Shown in pieces: positions 1 to 6,890 of a DNA stretch of 10,416 nucleotides. Source of the stretch: an uncultured Acetatifactor sp. Lineage in GTDB: Bacteria > Bacillota > Clostridia > Lachnospirales > Lachnospiraceae. The notes beneath the pieces are model-generated. The model was not told where the DNA came from. It saw nothing but the letters and a program-made list of their open reading frames with translations, and made no database searches. A program made the translations under genes and the position numbers. The DNA is taken from the NCBI GenBank assembly GCA_910588225.1, contig CAJUQT010000082.1, positions 1-10,416 on the forward strand, given 5' to 3'. Numbering within the stretch: position 1 is the first letter of the stretch; the number at the start of each line of letters is the position of its first letter.

Positions 1-35
1 AATAGGTTCTGAAAGCACCATGAAATAAGGGCTGA

Positions 36-55
36 AGATTCCGAGAAGTTATTTT
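36..55 (+). repeat. Left arm of a 20-nt perfect inverted repeat, possible insertion-sequence end
   Basis: These 20 bases (AGATTCCGAG, then AAGTTATTTT) are the exact reverse complement of 10363-10382. A chance match this long within 10 kb is very unlikely (roughly 5e7 position pairs against 4^20 sequences). The identity stops at base 55 on the inner side and continues only patchily on the outer side. That pattern fits the terminal inverted repeat of a mobile element lying to the left, whose last base would be about 55. The family is not recognised and no transposase is in the window. If this reading is right, the element ends only 21 bases before the start codon of the first gene, leaving room for its ribosome binding site but not for a native promoter. 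The repeat itself is certain; the mobile-element reading is inference. Confidence 0.85.
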
Positions 56-76
56 ACAGACCAGGAGGAGCAGGAG

Positions 77-1063
77 ATGAAGGTTCAGAACAATATAACC
101 ATTTTTACGGGAAATACACAGAATAATGTGCAGGCGGAATCTGCCAGAGTCAATCAGACGGATAAAAGTTCAGGCGGTCAGAAGAGCAAGACGATTTATG
201 CCGGGAATCTGCTGACAGAAGTTCCTTTGAGAGACAGGATTCAGCAGAGAAGAGCTCAGGCTCAGGAGCGGGCCATGAAGATTGTGGGTGAAGCCTGGGG
301 CGGCGACAGGAAGATTGACGAGGAAATTGGAAGAAGTAAAGAGCGGTTGAAAATGCTGCGGGAAGAGATTGGGGAGGCACAGGACAATGTAAAGAGTCTG
401 ACAGAAAGCCAGGAGGCACTGTCGAAAAGCTATGGGATAGAGGCGGACAGTCAGGAGCAGCAGGATTTGGACCTGCTTGCGAAGGCACAGGCATCAAAGC
501 ACATTTCGTCCGGTGTAAAGGAGCTGTCAGAGGAGGAGCAGGAGCGTCTGGCAGAGATATCGAAGGGGGAGCGAACGGAATACCAGAAACGCTGGCTGGA
601 GCTGAACGAGCAAAGCTGGACATCACGGGATACCATTTTCCGCAATAAACTGAAGGTGGAGGTAGAAAACGCTGTCATCCGGGGAATCCGGGAGGAGAGG
701 CGCAAGTCTCATGAAATGGTGAATGCCCAGGGGCAGGCGGAGGATGTGATGGAGGCCGCACGCGACGAAATCATCGGTATGGTGACAGACGCGGCTAAGG
801 ATCATATCGACGAGGAACAGGAGAAGAGAGAGGAAGAAGCCGAAGCCATCAAGGAGAAGAAGGAAGAGCAGGAAGAGATTCTGGAAGAACGGAAGGAGAA
901 GGAAGACGAACTGGAAGAGCTGATGGAGGATATGCCTGTGGATGAGGCAACGAATCTGGACAGTATCCAGAAGGAAATCCAAAAGGAAATCCAGGATGTG
1001 GTAAATAAGATGAATCTGGTGGCGGAAGATATTAAGGGCGCCAAGGTGGATGAGATGCTGTGA
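77..1063 (+). CDS. Hypothetical charged coiled-coil protein, unknown function
   Basis: I do not recognise a named family. The 328-residue product has no signal peptide and no hydrophobic membrane segment, so it is probably cytoplasmic. Residues 1-37 are polar and rich in Asn, Gln and Ser. A short motif (KTIYAGNLL, residues 38-46) is followed by long helices with coiled-coil character at about 52-116 and 145-215. An extreme Glu/Lys/Arg tract at about 244-285 is almost certainly a continuous charged helix or coiled coil. A last amphipathic helix covers about 292-320. The start at 77 is supported by AGGAGG at 63-68 with 8 bases of spacing. A terminator follows directly, so the gene is the end of its transcript or a single-gene unit. 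Only 76 bases of upstream sequence are present and the right end of a possible mobile element stops at 55, so its promoter is not visible. A structural or scaffolding role would be a guess; no enzyme motif is seen. Confidence 0.85.
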   Translation: MKVQNNITIFTGNTQNNVQAESARVNQTDKSSGGQKSKTIYAGNLLTEVPLRDRIQQRRAQAQERAMKIVGEAWGGDRKIDEEIGRSKERLKMLREEIGEAQDNVKSLTESQEALSKSYGIEADSQEQQDLDLLAKAQASKHISSGVKELSEEEQERLAEISKGERTEYQKRWLELNEQSWTSRDTIFRNKLKVEVENAVIRGIREERRKSHEMVNAQGQAEDVMEAARDEIIGMVTDAAKDHIDEEQEKREEEAEAIKEKKEEQEEILEERKEKEDELEELMEDMPVDEATNLDSIQKEIQKEIQDVVNKMNLVAEDIKGAKVDEML

Positions 1064-1064
1064 G

Positions 1065-1096
1065 AAAAGGGAGCGGTTGATACCGCTTCCCTTTTT
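1065..1096 (+). terminator. Rho-independent terminator after the coiled-coil gene
   Basis: The left arm 1065-1077 (AAAAGGGAGCGGT) pairs with 1082-1095 (ACCGCTTCCCTTTT). The stem has a single one-base bulge and a four-base loop (TGAT), and the right arm runs into a T tract. It starts one base after the TGA stop. It insulates the first gene from thrC. Confidence 0.9.
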
Positions 1097-1397
1097 CTGC
1101 AGCAGGAAGAACTTTGTTCTGCTTGCCTTCTTCGCTTTGAAAGAAACGGCAGGAGCTTAATTTAGACAGCGAACGGAAAACAGCTGCGACAGCCGCTCTT
1201 GCACCTGTCCTGAAAGTATGGTATACTTTCTTCGATTTCACAGGAAATCTCCATGTTCCGGCTGCGCTGCCATACAGGGAAAATAAAGCGGCAGGAGTAA
1301 TTGCTGCTGGATTCCTGTGGGGGATGTACATACAGGAGCGACAGGTTTTAAAGAGTTTTATAAAAATAAAAAGAGACAGATACAAAAGGGAGAGCGT
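1097..1397 (+). other. Intergenic region and thrC leader
   Basis: About 300 bases lie between the terminator and the thrC start. I see a candidate promoter with an overlapping palindrome near 1199-1230, and little else. A short inverted repeat (TCCTGT near 1312, ACAGGA near 1332) lies between it and thrC. No T-box signature (a GGTGGTACC-type element before a terminator) is recognisable, and no further T-rich terminator is seen. A minus-strand frame is open across most of this stretch, but it has no plausible ribosome binding site and shows no recognisable domain, so I do not call it a gene. Confidence 0.5.
1199..1230 (+). promoter_or_regulatory. Candidate thrC promoter, extended -10 inside a palindrome
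   Basis: TATACT at 1222-1227 is preceded by TG-N (1219-1221), giving an extended -10 element. TTGCAC at 1199-1204 sits 17 bases upstream as a weak -35. The -10 lies within a perfect 8-bp inverted repeat with a 3-base spacer, GAAAGTAT at 1212-1219 and ATACTTTC at 1223-1230. A protein bound to such a site would cover the polymerase contact region, so it could be an operator, but this is inference. The leader to thrC would be about 165 bases long. Confidence 0.5.
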
Positions 1398-2885
1398 ATG
1401 GAAGTATTATATCACAGCACAAGAAGCAAAAGAGAGCCGGTGAAGGCGTCCCAGGCGATTTTAAAAGGACTTTCGGAGGACGGCGGCCTGTTTGTGCCGG
1501 ATCATATTCCGGCTCTGGACAAAAGCCTGAGAGAACTGTCCGAGATGGAGTATCGTCAGGTGGCATATGAAGTGATGAAGCTGTTTTTCACGGATTTTAC
1601 GGAGGAAGAGCTGAAAAACTGCATTGAACGGGCCTATGATTCCAAATTTGACACAGATGTGATTGCTCCCCTTGCGGAAGCCGGCGGTGCGTATTATCTG
1701 GAACTATTCCATGGTGCTACCATTGCATTCAAGGATATGGCCTTGTCCATCCTGCCTCATCTCATGATCACCGCGGCGAAGAAGAATCAGGTAGACAATG
1801 AGATTGTCATTCTGACAGCCACTTCCGGCGACACGGGAAAGGCAGCATTGGCGGGATTTGCCGATGTGGAGGGCACGAAAATTATCGTATTCTATCCGAA
1901 GGACGGGGTGAGCCCCGTGCAGGAGAAGCAAATGGTGACCCAGAAAGGGGCCAATACACTGGTGGTGGGAATTCACGGTAATTTTGACGATGCGCAGACA
2001 GGGGTGAAGAAGCTTTTCGCTGACAGAGAGCTGGCGGCGGAGCTGGCGGAGAAGGGATATCAGTTCTCCTCAGCCAATTCCATCAATATCGGCCGTCTGG
2101 TGCCCCAGATCTGCTATTATGTATATGCTTATGCCGCGCTTTTGCGGGAGGGCAGAATCCGGGATGGCGAGCAGATCAATGTGGTGGTGCCCACCGGCAA
2201 TTTCGGTAACATTCTGGCGGCATTCTATGCGAAGAACATGGGACTGCCTGTCGGAAAGCTGATTTGTGCCTCCAATGAGAATAAGGTGCTTTACGACTTT
2301 TTCCGTACGGGGATCTATGACAGGAACAGAGAATTTGTTCTGACGGCCTCTCCGTCCATGGATATATTGATTTCCAGTAATCTGGAACGGCTGATTTACC
2401 GAATTGCCGGAAATGATGCGGACAGAAACGGGGAGCTGATGACGGCTCTCACCGGGAATGGAAAATATGAGATTTCGGCGCAGATGAAAGGGGCGCTGGA
2501 AGACTTTTATGGAAATTATGCGACCGAACAGGAGACGGCGGAGGAGATAGGCCGTCTGTATCGGGAATGCGGCTATGTAATCGACACGCATACTGCCGTG
2601 GCCTCCGTCGTCTATGGAAAGTACAGGCAGGAGACGGAGGACGACACGAAAACGGTGATTGCGTCTACCGCCAGTCCTTTTAAGTTCGCCAGAAGTGTCA
2701 TGAAGGCCATTGACGAAAAATATGACACCAAAACGGACTTTGAACTGATTGATGAGCTTTCTTCGCTGGCAGGCGTGAAAGTGCCGAAGGCGGTGGAGGA
2801 AATCCGTACGGCACCTGTACTGCATAACAGACAGTGCCAGGTGGGAGAGATGAAGGATACGGTCAGAGAATTCTTGAATCTCTGA
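1398..2885 (+). CDS. thrC: Threonine synthase
   Basis: This cytoplasmic PLP enzyme converts O-phosphohomoserine to threonine plus phosphate, the last step of threonine biosynthesis. The 495-residue length matches the long class of threonine synthases. The N-terminal domain has the expected LKGLSEDGGLFVP sequence. The PLP-binding lysine is K112 in FHGATIAFKDMAL; most relatives have FHGPTLAFKD, so the A-T-I variation here is mild. ATSGDTGKAAL (141-151) is the phosphate-binding region, and the long-class GIHGNFDDAQ motif follows. I chose the ATG at 1398 because AAGGGAG at 1386-1392 is correctly spaced and the protein family begins there; an in-frame GTG at 1317 would add 27 unconserved residues. 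A secreted LysM protein follows after 27 bases, suggesting co-transcription. No threonine-responsive T-box is visible in the leader. Homoserine kinase and homoserine dehydrogenase genes are not nearby. Confidence 0.96.
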   Translation: MEVLYHSTRSKREPVKASQAILKGLSEDGGLFVPDHIPALDKSLRELSEMEYRQVAYEVMKLFFTDFTEEELKNCIERAYDSKFDTDVIAPLAEAGGAYYLELFHGATIAFKDMALSILPHLMITAAKKNQVDNEIVILTATSGDTGKAALAGFADVEGTKIIVFYPKDGVSPVQEKQMVTQKGANTLVVGIHGNFDDAQTGVKKLFADRELAAELAEKGYQFSSANSINIGRLVPQICYYVYAYAALLREGRIRDGEQINVVVPTGNFGNILAAFYAKNMGLPVGKLICASNENKVLYDFFRTGIYDRNREFVLTASPSMDILISSNLERLIYRIAGNDADRNGELMTALTGNGKYEISAQMKGALEDFYGNYATEQETAEEIGRLYRECGYVIDTHTAVASVVYGKYRQETEDDTKTVIASTASPFKFARSVMKAIDEKYDTKTDFELIDELSSLAGVKVPKAVEEIRTAPVLHNRQCQVGEMKDTVREFLNL

Positions 2886-2912
2886 TTCGGATTCCAGGGA
2901 GAGGAGGCCGGA

Positions 2913-3749
2913 ATGGGGAAAAAGGTTTTCTGTTTCCGGTGTTGCCTGAGTCTGACCGCATTTCTGCTTTTTCAGCCGGTGTCCGCGAAGTCGCCGCTTG
3001 CCAAAAGTACCAGGTCCGGGGAGAAGAGAGAGGTGGAAAACCTGATCAGGGATTATTATGAAGCCTGTACCCGAGAAGACCAGGAGCGGATAGACGAACT
3101 GCTGGAGATGGAAGATCACACGCCGGCAGACCTGCGGAGGCAGTGGGCGAGGGAGTGCGGGCTGGAGGGATACGAAGTGATCAGGACGGAGGCACAGCCG
3201 ATGAAAGAGGACGGCATGTGGTTTGTCTATGCGGAATATGAAGTGTCGGCAAAAGGCATTGAGGTGACCATTCCGGGAGCAAGCTGTCATGTGGTGCAGA
3301 AGACGGAGGATAGATGGAGAGATGTATCCGACTCCGCTTCCCTGGAGCTTTCTGAGGAAGTGCAGGAGATTGTTCATGATTACGTGGATGAAATGGGGGA
3401 GGTGAACCGGCGGTATAACGATGTGCTCGCTGAGAATCCGGAGGTTTGGGAATGGCTGAATACTGTTGCTCAGGTCATGCAGGAGAAAACGTATGCGGGG
3501 CTGCGGAAGGAAGAGGAGAACCTGCAGGAAAATCAGCAGCAGGAAAACAGGCAGGGAGATTCGGGGCAGGGGACACAGAATGACATTTATATCGTGCTTC
3601 CGGGCGACTGCCTGTGGCATATCGCGGAGCTCAGGCTGGGAGACGGAAGAAAATGGACGGAACTTTATGAATGGAACAGAGAGGCTATCGGAGATAATCC
3701 TGACCTGATTCTGATCGGGACGGAACTTCGATTATCTTGCTTTAGATAA
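2913..3749 (+). CDS. Secreted NTF2-like/LysM-domain protein
   Basis: This 278-residue protein starts with a signal peptide: a basic MGKK, a hydrophobic stretch at about 6-21, and a likely signal peptidase I site V-S-A after residue 25. There is no lipobox cysteine at the cleavage point. Residues 36-145 (EVENLIRDYYEACTREDQ, then alternating strands including MWFVYAEYEV) resemble an NTF2-like/SnoaL-type fold. A helical region follows, then a Gln/Glu/Asn-rich linker at about 201-224. The C-terminal LysM domain is at about 225-274 (IYIVLPGDCLWHIAE, ending NPDLILIGTEL) and should bind peptidoglycan, keeping the exported protein at the wall. The start at 2913 has GAGGAGG at 2901-2907. It follows thrC by 27 bases. 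No peptidase or amidase motif is seen, so its activity is unknown; a wall-associated sensing, carrier or binding role is possible. The NTF2-like call is from sequence pattern only and less certain than the LysM call. Confidence 0.85.
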   Translation: MGKKVFCFRCCLSLTAFLLFQPVSAKSPLAKSTRSGEKREVENLIRDYYEACTREDQERIDELLEMEDHTPADLRRQWARECGLEGYEVIRTEAQPMKEDGMWFVYAEYEVSAKGIEVTIPGASCHVVQKTEDRWRDVSDSASLELSEEVQEIVHDYVDEMGEVNRRYNDVLAENPEVWEWLNTVAQVMQEKTYAGLRKEEENLQENQQQENRQGDSGQGTQNDIYIVLPGDCLWHIAELRLGDGRKWTELYEWNREAIGDNPDLILIGTELRLSCFR

Positions 3750-3857
3750 AAAAGCAAAATAGAATGGAAGACGTACACTGCAGGATCCGTACAAAAGGTA
3801 CGACGAAAGAAAATAACATAAAACAGTGTAAAAAGCAGATACAGGAGAAAGAATCAT

Positions 3858-4511
3858 ATGACAATAAAAGAAATGCTGCGAAAAGTAGATCACACTCTGC
3901 TGAAACCCTTTGCCACCTGGGAAGATATCAAAAAGCTCTGCGACGAAGCCATAGAGTACCAGACTGCCAGTGTCTGTGTGCCGGCTTCCTATGTGCGGCG
4001 GATTCACGATACATATGGGGAAAAGCTGAATATCTGCACCGTTGTGGGATTTCCTCTGGGATACAGCACCACTGTGGCAAAAGTGGTGGAGGCAAAAGAG
4101 GCCATTGAGTATGGATGCAGTGAAATCGACATGGTGGTGAACATCGGCGATGTGAAGAACGGGGATTTCGGGAAGGTGGAAAAGGAAATCCGAATGTTGA
4201 AGGATACCTGCGGAGAGCATATTCTGAAGGTAATTGTGGAGACCTGCTATCTGACGGAGGCAGAGAAAATCGCCCTGTGTCAGGCAGTGACAAATGCGGG
4301 GGCAGATTATATCAAGACTTCCACAGGCTTCGGCACCGGAGGCGCAACAAAAGAGGATGTGGAGTTGTTCAAAAAGCATATCGGTCCCGGGGTAAAAATC
4401 AAGGCTGCGGGAGGTATCTCCACTCTGGAGGATCTGGAGCAGTTTATCAGCCTGGGATGCGACCGTGTGGGAACCTCGAAAGCGGTGGGATTATGCTGCT
4501 CCAAAAGCTGA
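3858..4511 (+). CDS. deoC: Deoxyribose-phosphate aldolase, C-terminus altered at a recombination junction
   Basis: DeoC cleaves 2-deoxyribose 5-phosphate to glyceraldehyde 3-phosphate and acetaldehyde, feeding deoxynucleoside carbon into glycolysis. The class I aldolase residues are all present: D91 in EIDMVVNIG, the Schiff-base lysine K153 in YIKTSTGFGTGGAT, and the second active-site lysine K182 in KIKAAGGIST. The start at 3858 has AGGAG at 3843-3847. The 217-residue length is near normal, but the family pattern (typically GADR-GTS followed by a short hydrophobic/basic tail) breaks down after G-T-S at about residue 207. The last ten residues (KAVGLCCSKS) look unlike family tails. The TGA stop lies in DNA that, in another frame, encodes a PIN-domain protein. 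The original 3' end therefore seems lost and the reading frame closed by chance in the foreign piece. The final barrel helix may be affected, so activity is uncertain. The preceding 108-base gap has a small hairpin (CGTAC/GTACG, 3788-3802) and no clear promoter or terminator. Confidence 0.93.
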   Translation: MTIKEMLRKVDHTLLKPFATWEDIKKLCDEAIEYQTASVCVPASYVRRIHDTYGEKLNICTVVGFPLGYSTTVAKVVEAKEAIEYGCSEIDMVVNIGDVKNGDFGKVEKEIRMLKDTCGEHILKVIVETCYLTEAEKIALCQAVTNAGADYIKTSTGFGTGGATKEDVELFKKHIGPGVKIKAAGGISTLEDLEQFISLGCDRVGTSKAVGLCCSKS

Positions 4512-4710
4512 GCTTGTTTATACATCCAGACATGTGCCGGGGAATCTTTTTGAAATCAGAGATATAAATGATTATCCGGTGTTCTATACCGCCATTATTG
4601 AAAATACAGATATTTTCATTACAGGTGATACAGATTTTTTGGATGTAGATATTGAAATGCCAGAGATTATGACACCGGGAGAGTTTTTAGGAAAGTTTAT
4701 AAAAAAATAA
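4501..4710 (+). pseudogene. 3' fragment of a PIN-domain toxin gene (COG1569-like)
   Basis: In the frame ending at the TAA 4708-4710, the translation runs AELVYTSRHVPGNLFEIRD, then DYPVFYTAIIENTDIFITGD, then DFLDVDIEMPEIMTPGEFL. I recognise this as the C-terminal half of the 'putative toxin-antitoxin system toxin component, PIN family' type. Full proteins are about 135-140 residues; about 68 remain here. The N-terminal strand with the first catalytic Asp is missing, so the remnant cannot be a working nuclease, although the later acidic motif (TGDTDF) survives. The fragment is fused, in a different frame, to the 3' end of deoC; its left edge lies somewhere in about 4477-4507. By hand count 4561-4680 is about 33% G+C, while a deoC segment (4141-4200) is about 48%, consistent with foreign origin. 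An ATG at 4465 would open this frame inside deoC, but it lacks a convincing ribosome binding site. No antitoxin gene is present. Confidence 0.8.
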
Positions 4711-4778
4711 ATTTAAAATTTCTCCTTATTATGTTTCATCCATAAGTGAGAAATAAAGAAGGAAGGCATGGAATCAAA

Positions 4779-6608
4779 ATGGAAAACAAAGTAATTCAGG
4801 AAAGAATTGCGGTCCTGCGAGCGCGGATGAAGGCGGAGGGAATCGATTATTACATGATACCCACGGCGGATTTTCACAGCTCGGAGTATGTGAACGACTA
4901 TTTTAAGGTGCGGGAGTACTTCTGCAATTTCAGCGGCTCCAGCGGTACTCTGCTGGTGTGGCAGGAGGGCGCCGGACTGTGGACGGATGGGCGTTACTTT
5001 ATCCAGGCCCAGAAGGAGCTGGAGGGCACCACAGTCACTCTCTTTCGCATGCAGGATGAGGGTGTGCCTACCATCACGGAATTCCTGCAGAAGAACATGA
5101 AGAAGGGACAGACGCTGGGCTTTGACGGCAGAGTGATTTCGGCCGGCGAGGGGAAAGGCTATGAGAAAAAGCTGGCCGAAAAGAAGATTCAGTTTGCGTA
5201 TCTGAAGGATCTGTCCGCAGAAATCTGGACGGACAGGCCGGCTTTTCCGGCAGGAGCAGTGAAAGTGCTGGACGAGGAAATTGCGGGGAAAAGCTTTGAA
5301 GAAAAACGCAGTCAGGTTATGGAGAAAGTGGAAAAGGAGGGCGCGGATCGTTTCCTTTTGACGAAGCTGGATGATTTGATGTGGCTGTTCAATCTTCGGG
5401 GCTGTGACGTGGAGTGCAATCCCGTGGCCATGTCCTACGGGTACTTTACGAAGGAAGAGTCTGTGCTGTTTATCCAGAAGAAGGCTTTGGACGATACTGT
5501 GACCGCTTACCTGGAGGAGAAAGGGATCCGGGTGGAGGAGTACGATCATATCATGGACTTCCTGGGAAAGCTCCCTGGGGAAGGGAAGATTCTGGTGGAC
5601 GACCGTTATTGCAGCTACTGTCTGTACAAGATTCTGGGGGAGAAGCAGACTCTGGTGGAGAAGAAGAGCCCCACCGAGCTTTTAAAGGCCGTCAAGAATC
5701 CCGTGGAGCTTGCCAATATGGAGAAGCTGTATCTGCAGGACAGTGTGGCTTTGACCAGATTCATTTACTGGCTGAAGACCAATATCGGGAAAATGGAGAT
5801 TACGGAGATCACCGCCGCGGACCGTCTGGAGCAATTCCGCCGGGAGATTCCGGAGTGCATCGGCCTGTCCTTCCCCACCATCGGGGGATATAAAGCCAAT
5901 GCGGCCATGATGCATTATGCGGCCACCCCGGAAAAGCATGCGGTGCTGGAGCCGGAAGGGTTGTTCCTGGTGGATTCCGGCGGACAGTACATGGGGGCTA
6001 CCACAGATGTGACCAGAACCATCGTGCTTGGGCCGATTTCCGATGAGGTGAAAATGCACTATACCGCTGTGGCTGCGGGAATGCTGCAGATGACCAATGC
6101 CAGATGGCTTTACGGCTGTACCGGCAGGAATCTTGACATTCTGGCCCGTCAGCCGGTGTGGAACATGGGGCTGGACTATAAATGCGGCACCGGACACGGA
6201 GTGGGATACATTCTGAATGTACATGAAGGCCCTCAGAATCTCTCCTGGCGCTATATTGAGGGCAGGCAGGAGGCCGTCATCGAGGCGGGAATGGATGTCA
6301 CCAACGAGCCGGGCATCTATATAGAGGGAAGTCATGGCATCCGCATCGAGAATGTGATGGTGGCAGAGAACGATGTGAAGAACGAATACGGCCAGTTCAT
6401 GCACTTTAAGACCCTGACCTGGGTGCCCATCGACCTGGAAGCCATAGACGAGAAATACCTGACGGAGACGCAGAAAATGTTCCTGTACGCCTATCAGAGG
6501 GAAGTATATGAGAAAGTATCGCCCTTCCTGAACGAAGAGGAGAGAGAATGGCTGCGCAGGGAGACTGGGGCGGACAGTACCATTGTTCTGAAAAATGGCA
6601 GGGCTTAG
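4779..6608 (+). CDS. Xaa-Pro aminopeptidase, M24B family, three-domain (XPNPEP1-like)
   Basis: This enzyme removes the N-terminal residue from peptides with proline in second position and is probably cytoplasmic, as there is no signal peptide. The 609-residue length and layout match the long, eukaryote-like aminopeptidase P form: two creatinase-type N-terminal domains (about 5-150 and 160-300) and a pita-bread catalytic domain (about 310-545), then a C-terminal extension. All five metal ligands are visible: D399 in LFLVDSGGQY, D410 in TTDVTRT, H473 in GTGHGVGY, E510 in TNEPGIY and E524 in IRIENV. I start at the ATG 4779, preceded by AAGGAAGG at 4759-4766, because the product then begins like the family. 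A GTG at 4746 would add 11 residues without a ribosome binding site. The gene starts 68 bases after the PIN remnant with no clear promoter in between, so the insertion may have changed how it is transcribed. No T-rich terminator is seen after the stop. Confidence 0.95.
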   Translation: MENKVIQERIAVLRARMKAEGIDYYMIPTADFHSSEYVNDYFKVREYFCNFSGSSGTLLVWQEGAGLWTDGRYFIQAQKELEGTTVTLFRMQDEGVPTITEFLQKNMKKGQTLGFDGRVISAGEGKGYEKKLAEKKIQFAYLKDLSAEIWTDRPAFPAGAVKVLDEEIAGKSFEEKRSQVMEKVEKEGADRFLLTKLDDLMWLFNLRGCDVECNPVAMSYGYFTKEESVLFIQKKALDDTVTAYLEEKGIRVEEYDHIMDFLGKLPGEGKILVDDRYCSYCLYKILGEKQTLVEKKSPTELLKAVKNPVELANMEKLYLQDSVALTRFIYWLKTNIGKMEITEITAADRLEQFRREIPECIGLSFPTIGGYKANAAMMHYAATPEKHAVLEPEGLFLVDSGGQYMGATTDVTRTIVLGPISDEVKMHYTAVAAGMLQMTNARWLYGCTGRNLDILARQPVWNMGLDYKCGTGHGVGYILNVHEGPQNLSWRYIEGRQEAVIEAGMDVTNEPGIYIEGSHGIRIENVMVAENDVKNEYGQFMHFKTLTWVPIDLEAIDEKYLTETQKMFLYAYQREVYEKVSPFLNEEEREWLRRETGADSTIVLKNGRA

Positions 6609-6748
6609 CTTTGGTATCAGCCAGAAACGGAAATGCCAGAATCAGAAATCATTTTTGAAGAGCTGTTTCCAGGTGGTTCCTGATTTTCAACTGGGAAACA
6701 CGGCGCTCTGCCAAATATGAAATCGTTATAAAATCTACAATTGATTTC

Positions 6749-6777
6749 TTGACTTTTGAATATAGTTTTGAGATAAT
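6749..6777 (+). promoter_or_regulatory. Sigma-A type promoter for pckA
   Basis: TTGACT (6749-6754) and GATAAT (6772-6777) are each five of six to consensus and separated by exactly 17 bases in an AT-rich stretch. Transcription would start near 6784, giving a leader of about 107 bases before pckA. No cre-like catabolite site was recognised around it. Confidence 0.75.
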
Positions 6778-6789
6778 AAAAAGCAATAG

Positions 6790-6854
6790 GGTTCGGACTG
6801 TTTTGATACGGGATGAACCGTAGAGATACCGACGCTCATCCGTTTTTGTCCGGA
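6790..6854 (+). promoter_or_regulatory. Potentially structured pckA 5' leader
   Basis: Three complementary pairs fall within the leader. A 7-bp stem with one G-T pair (6792-6798 with 6848-6854, core CGGAC/GTCCG) encloses GGATGA/TCATCC (6811-6816 with 6836-6841). The second hairpin is followed by GTTTTT (6842-6847). A competing pair GGTTC/GAACC (6790-6794 with 6815-6819) overlaps both stems. The overlap of alternative stems with a T run resembles an attenuator, but the arms are short and such pairings occur by chance. No known riboswitch class is recognised. Confidence 0.3.
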
Positions 6855-6890
6855 GAGCAGGAAAGACAATTTTTAAGGAGGACGTTACCA

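Noticed and set aside
1032..1385. 117-codon minus-strand frame over the thrC leader
   Set aside because: It has no convincing ribosome binding site, a low-complexity basic translation, and overlaps the terminator, the candidate thrC promoter and the end of the first gene. I see no domain to support it.
1317..1397. N-terminal extension of thrC from a GTG
   Set aside because: The added 27 residues are not like the family, and the ATG at 1398 has a properly spaced ribosome binding site.
1097..1397. T-box or other amino-acid riboswitch before thrC
   Set aside because: I looked for the conserved TGGNACC-type antiterminator element with a following terminator and did not find it. The only ACCGC-containing hairpin nearby belongs to the terminator of the preceding gene.
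2070..3620. Long open frame of 516 codons on the minus strand
   Set aside because: It lies antisense to thrC and the LysM gene, which have clear domains. Its translation is His/Leu/Arg-rich with no recognisable domain, as expected for a shadow of purine-rich coding DNA.
3737..3757. Hairpin TTGCTTT/AAAGCAA at the end of the LysM gene as a terminator
   Set aside because: The stem is AT-rich and not followed by a T run on the + strand, so it is unlikely to terminate transcription.
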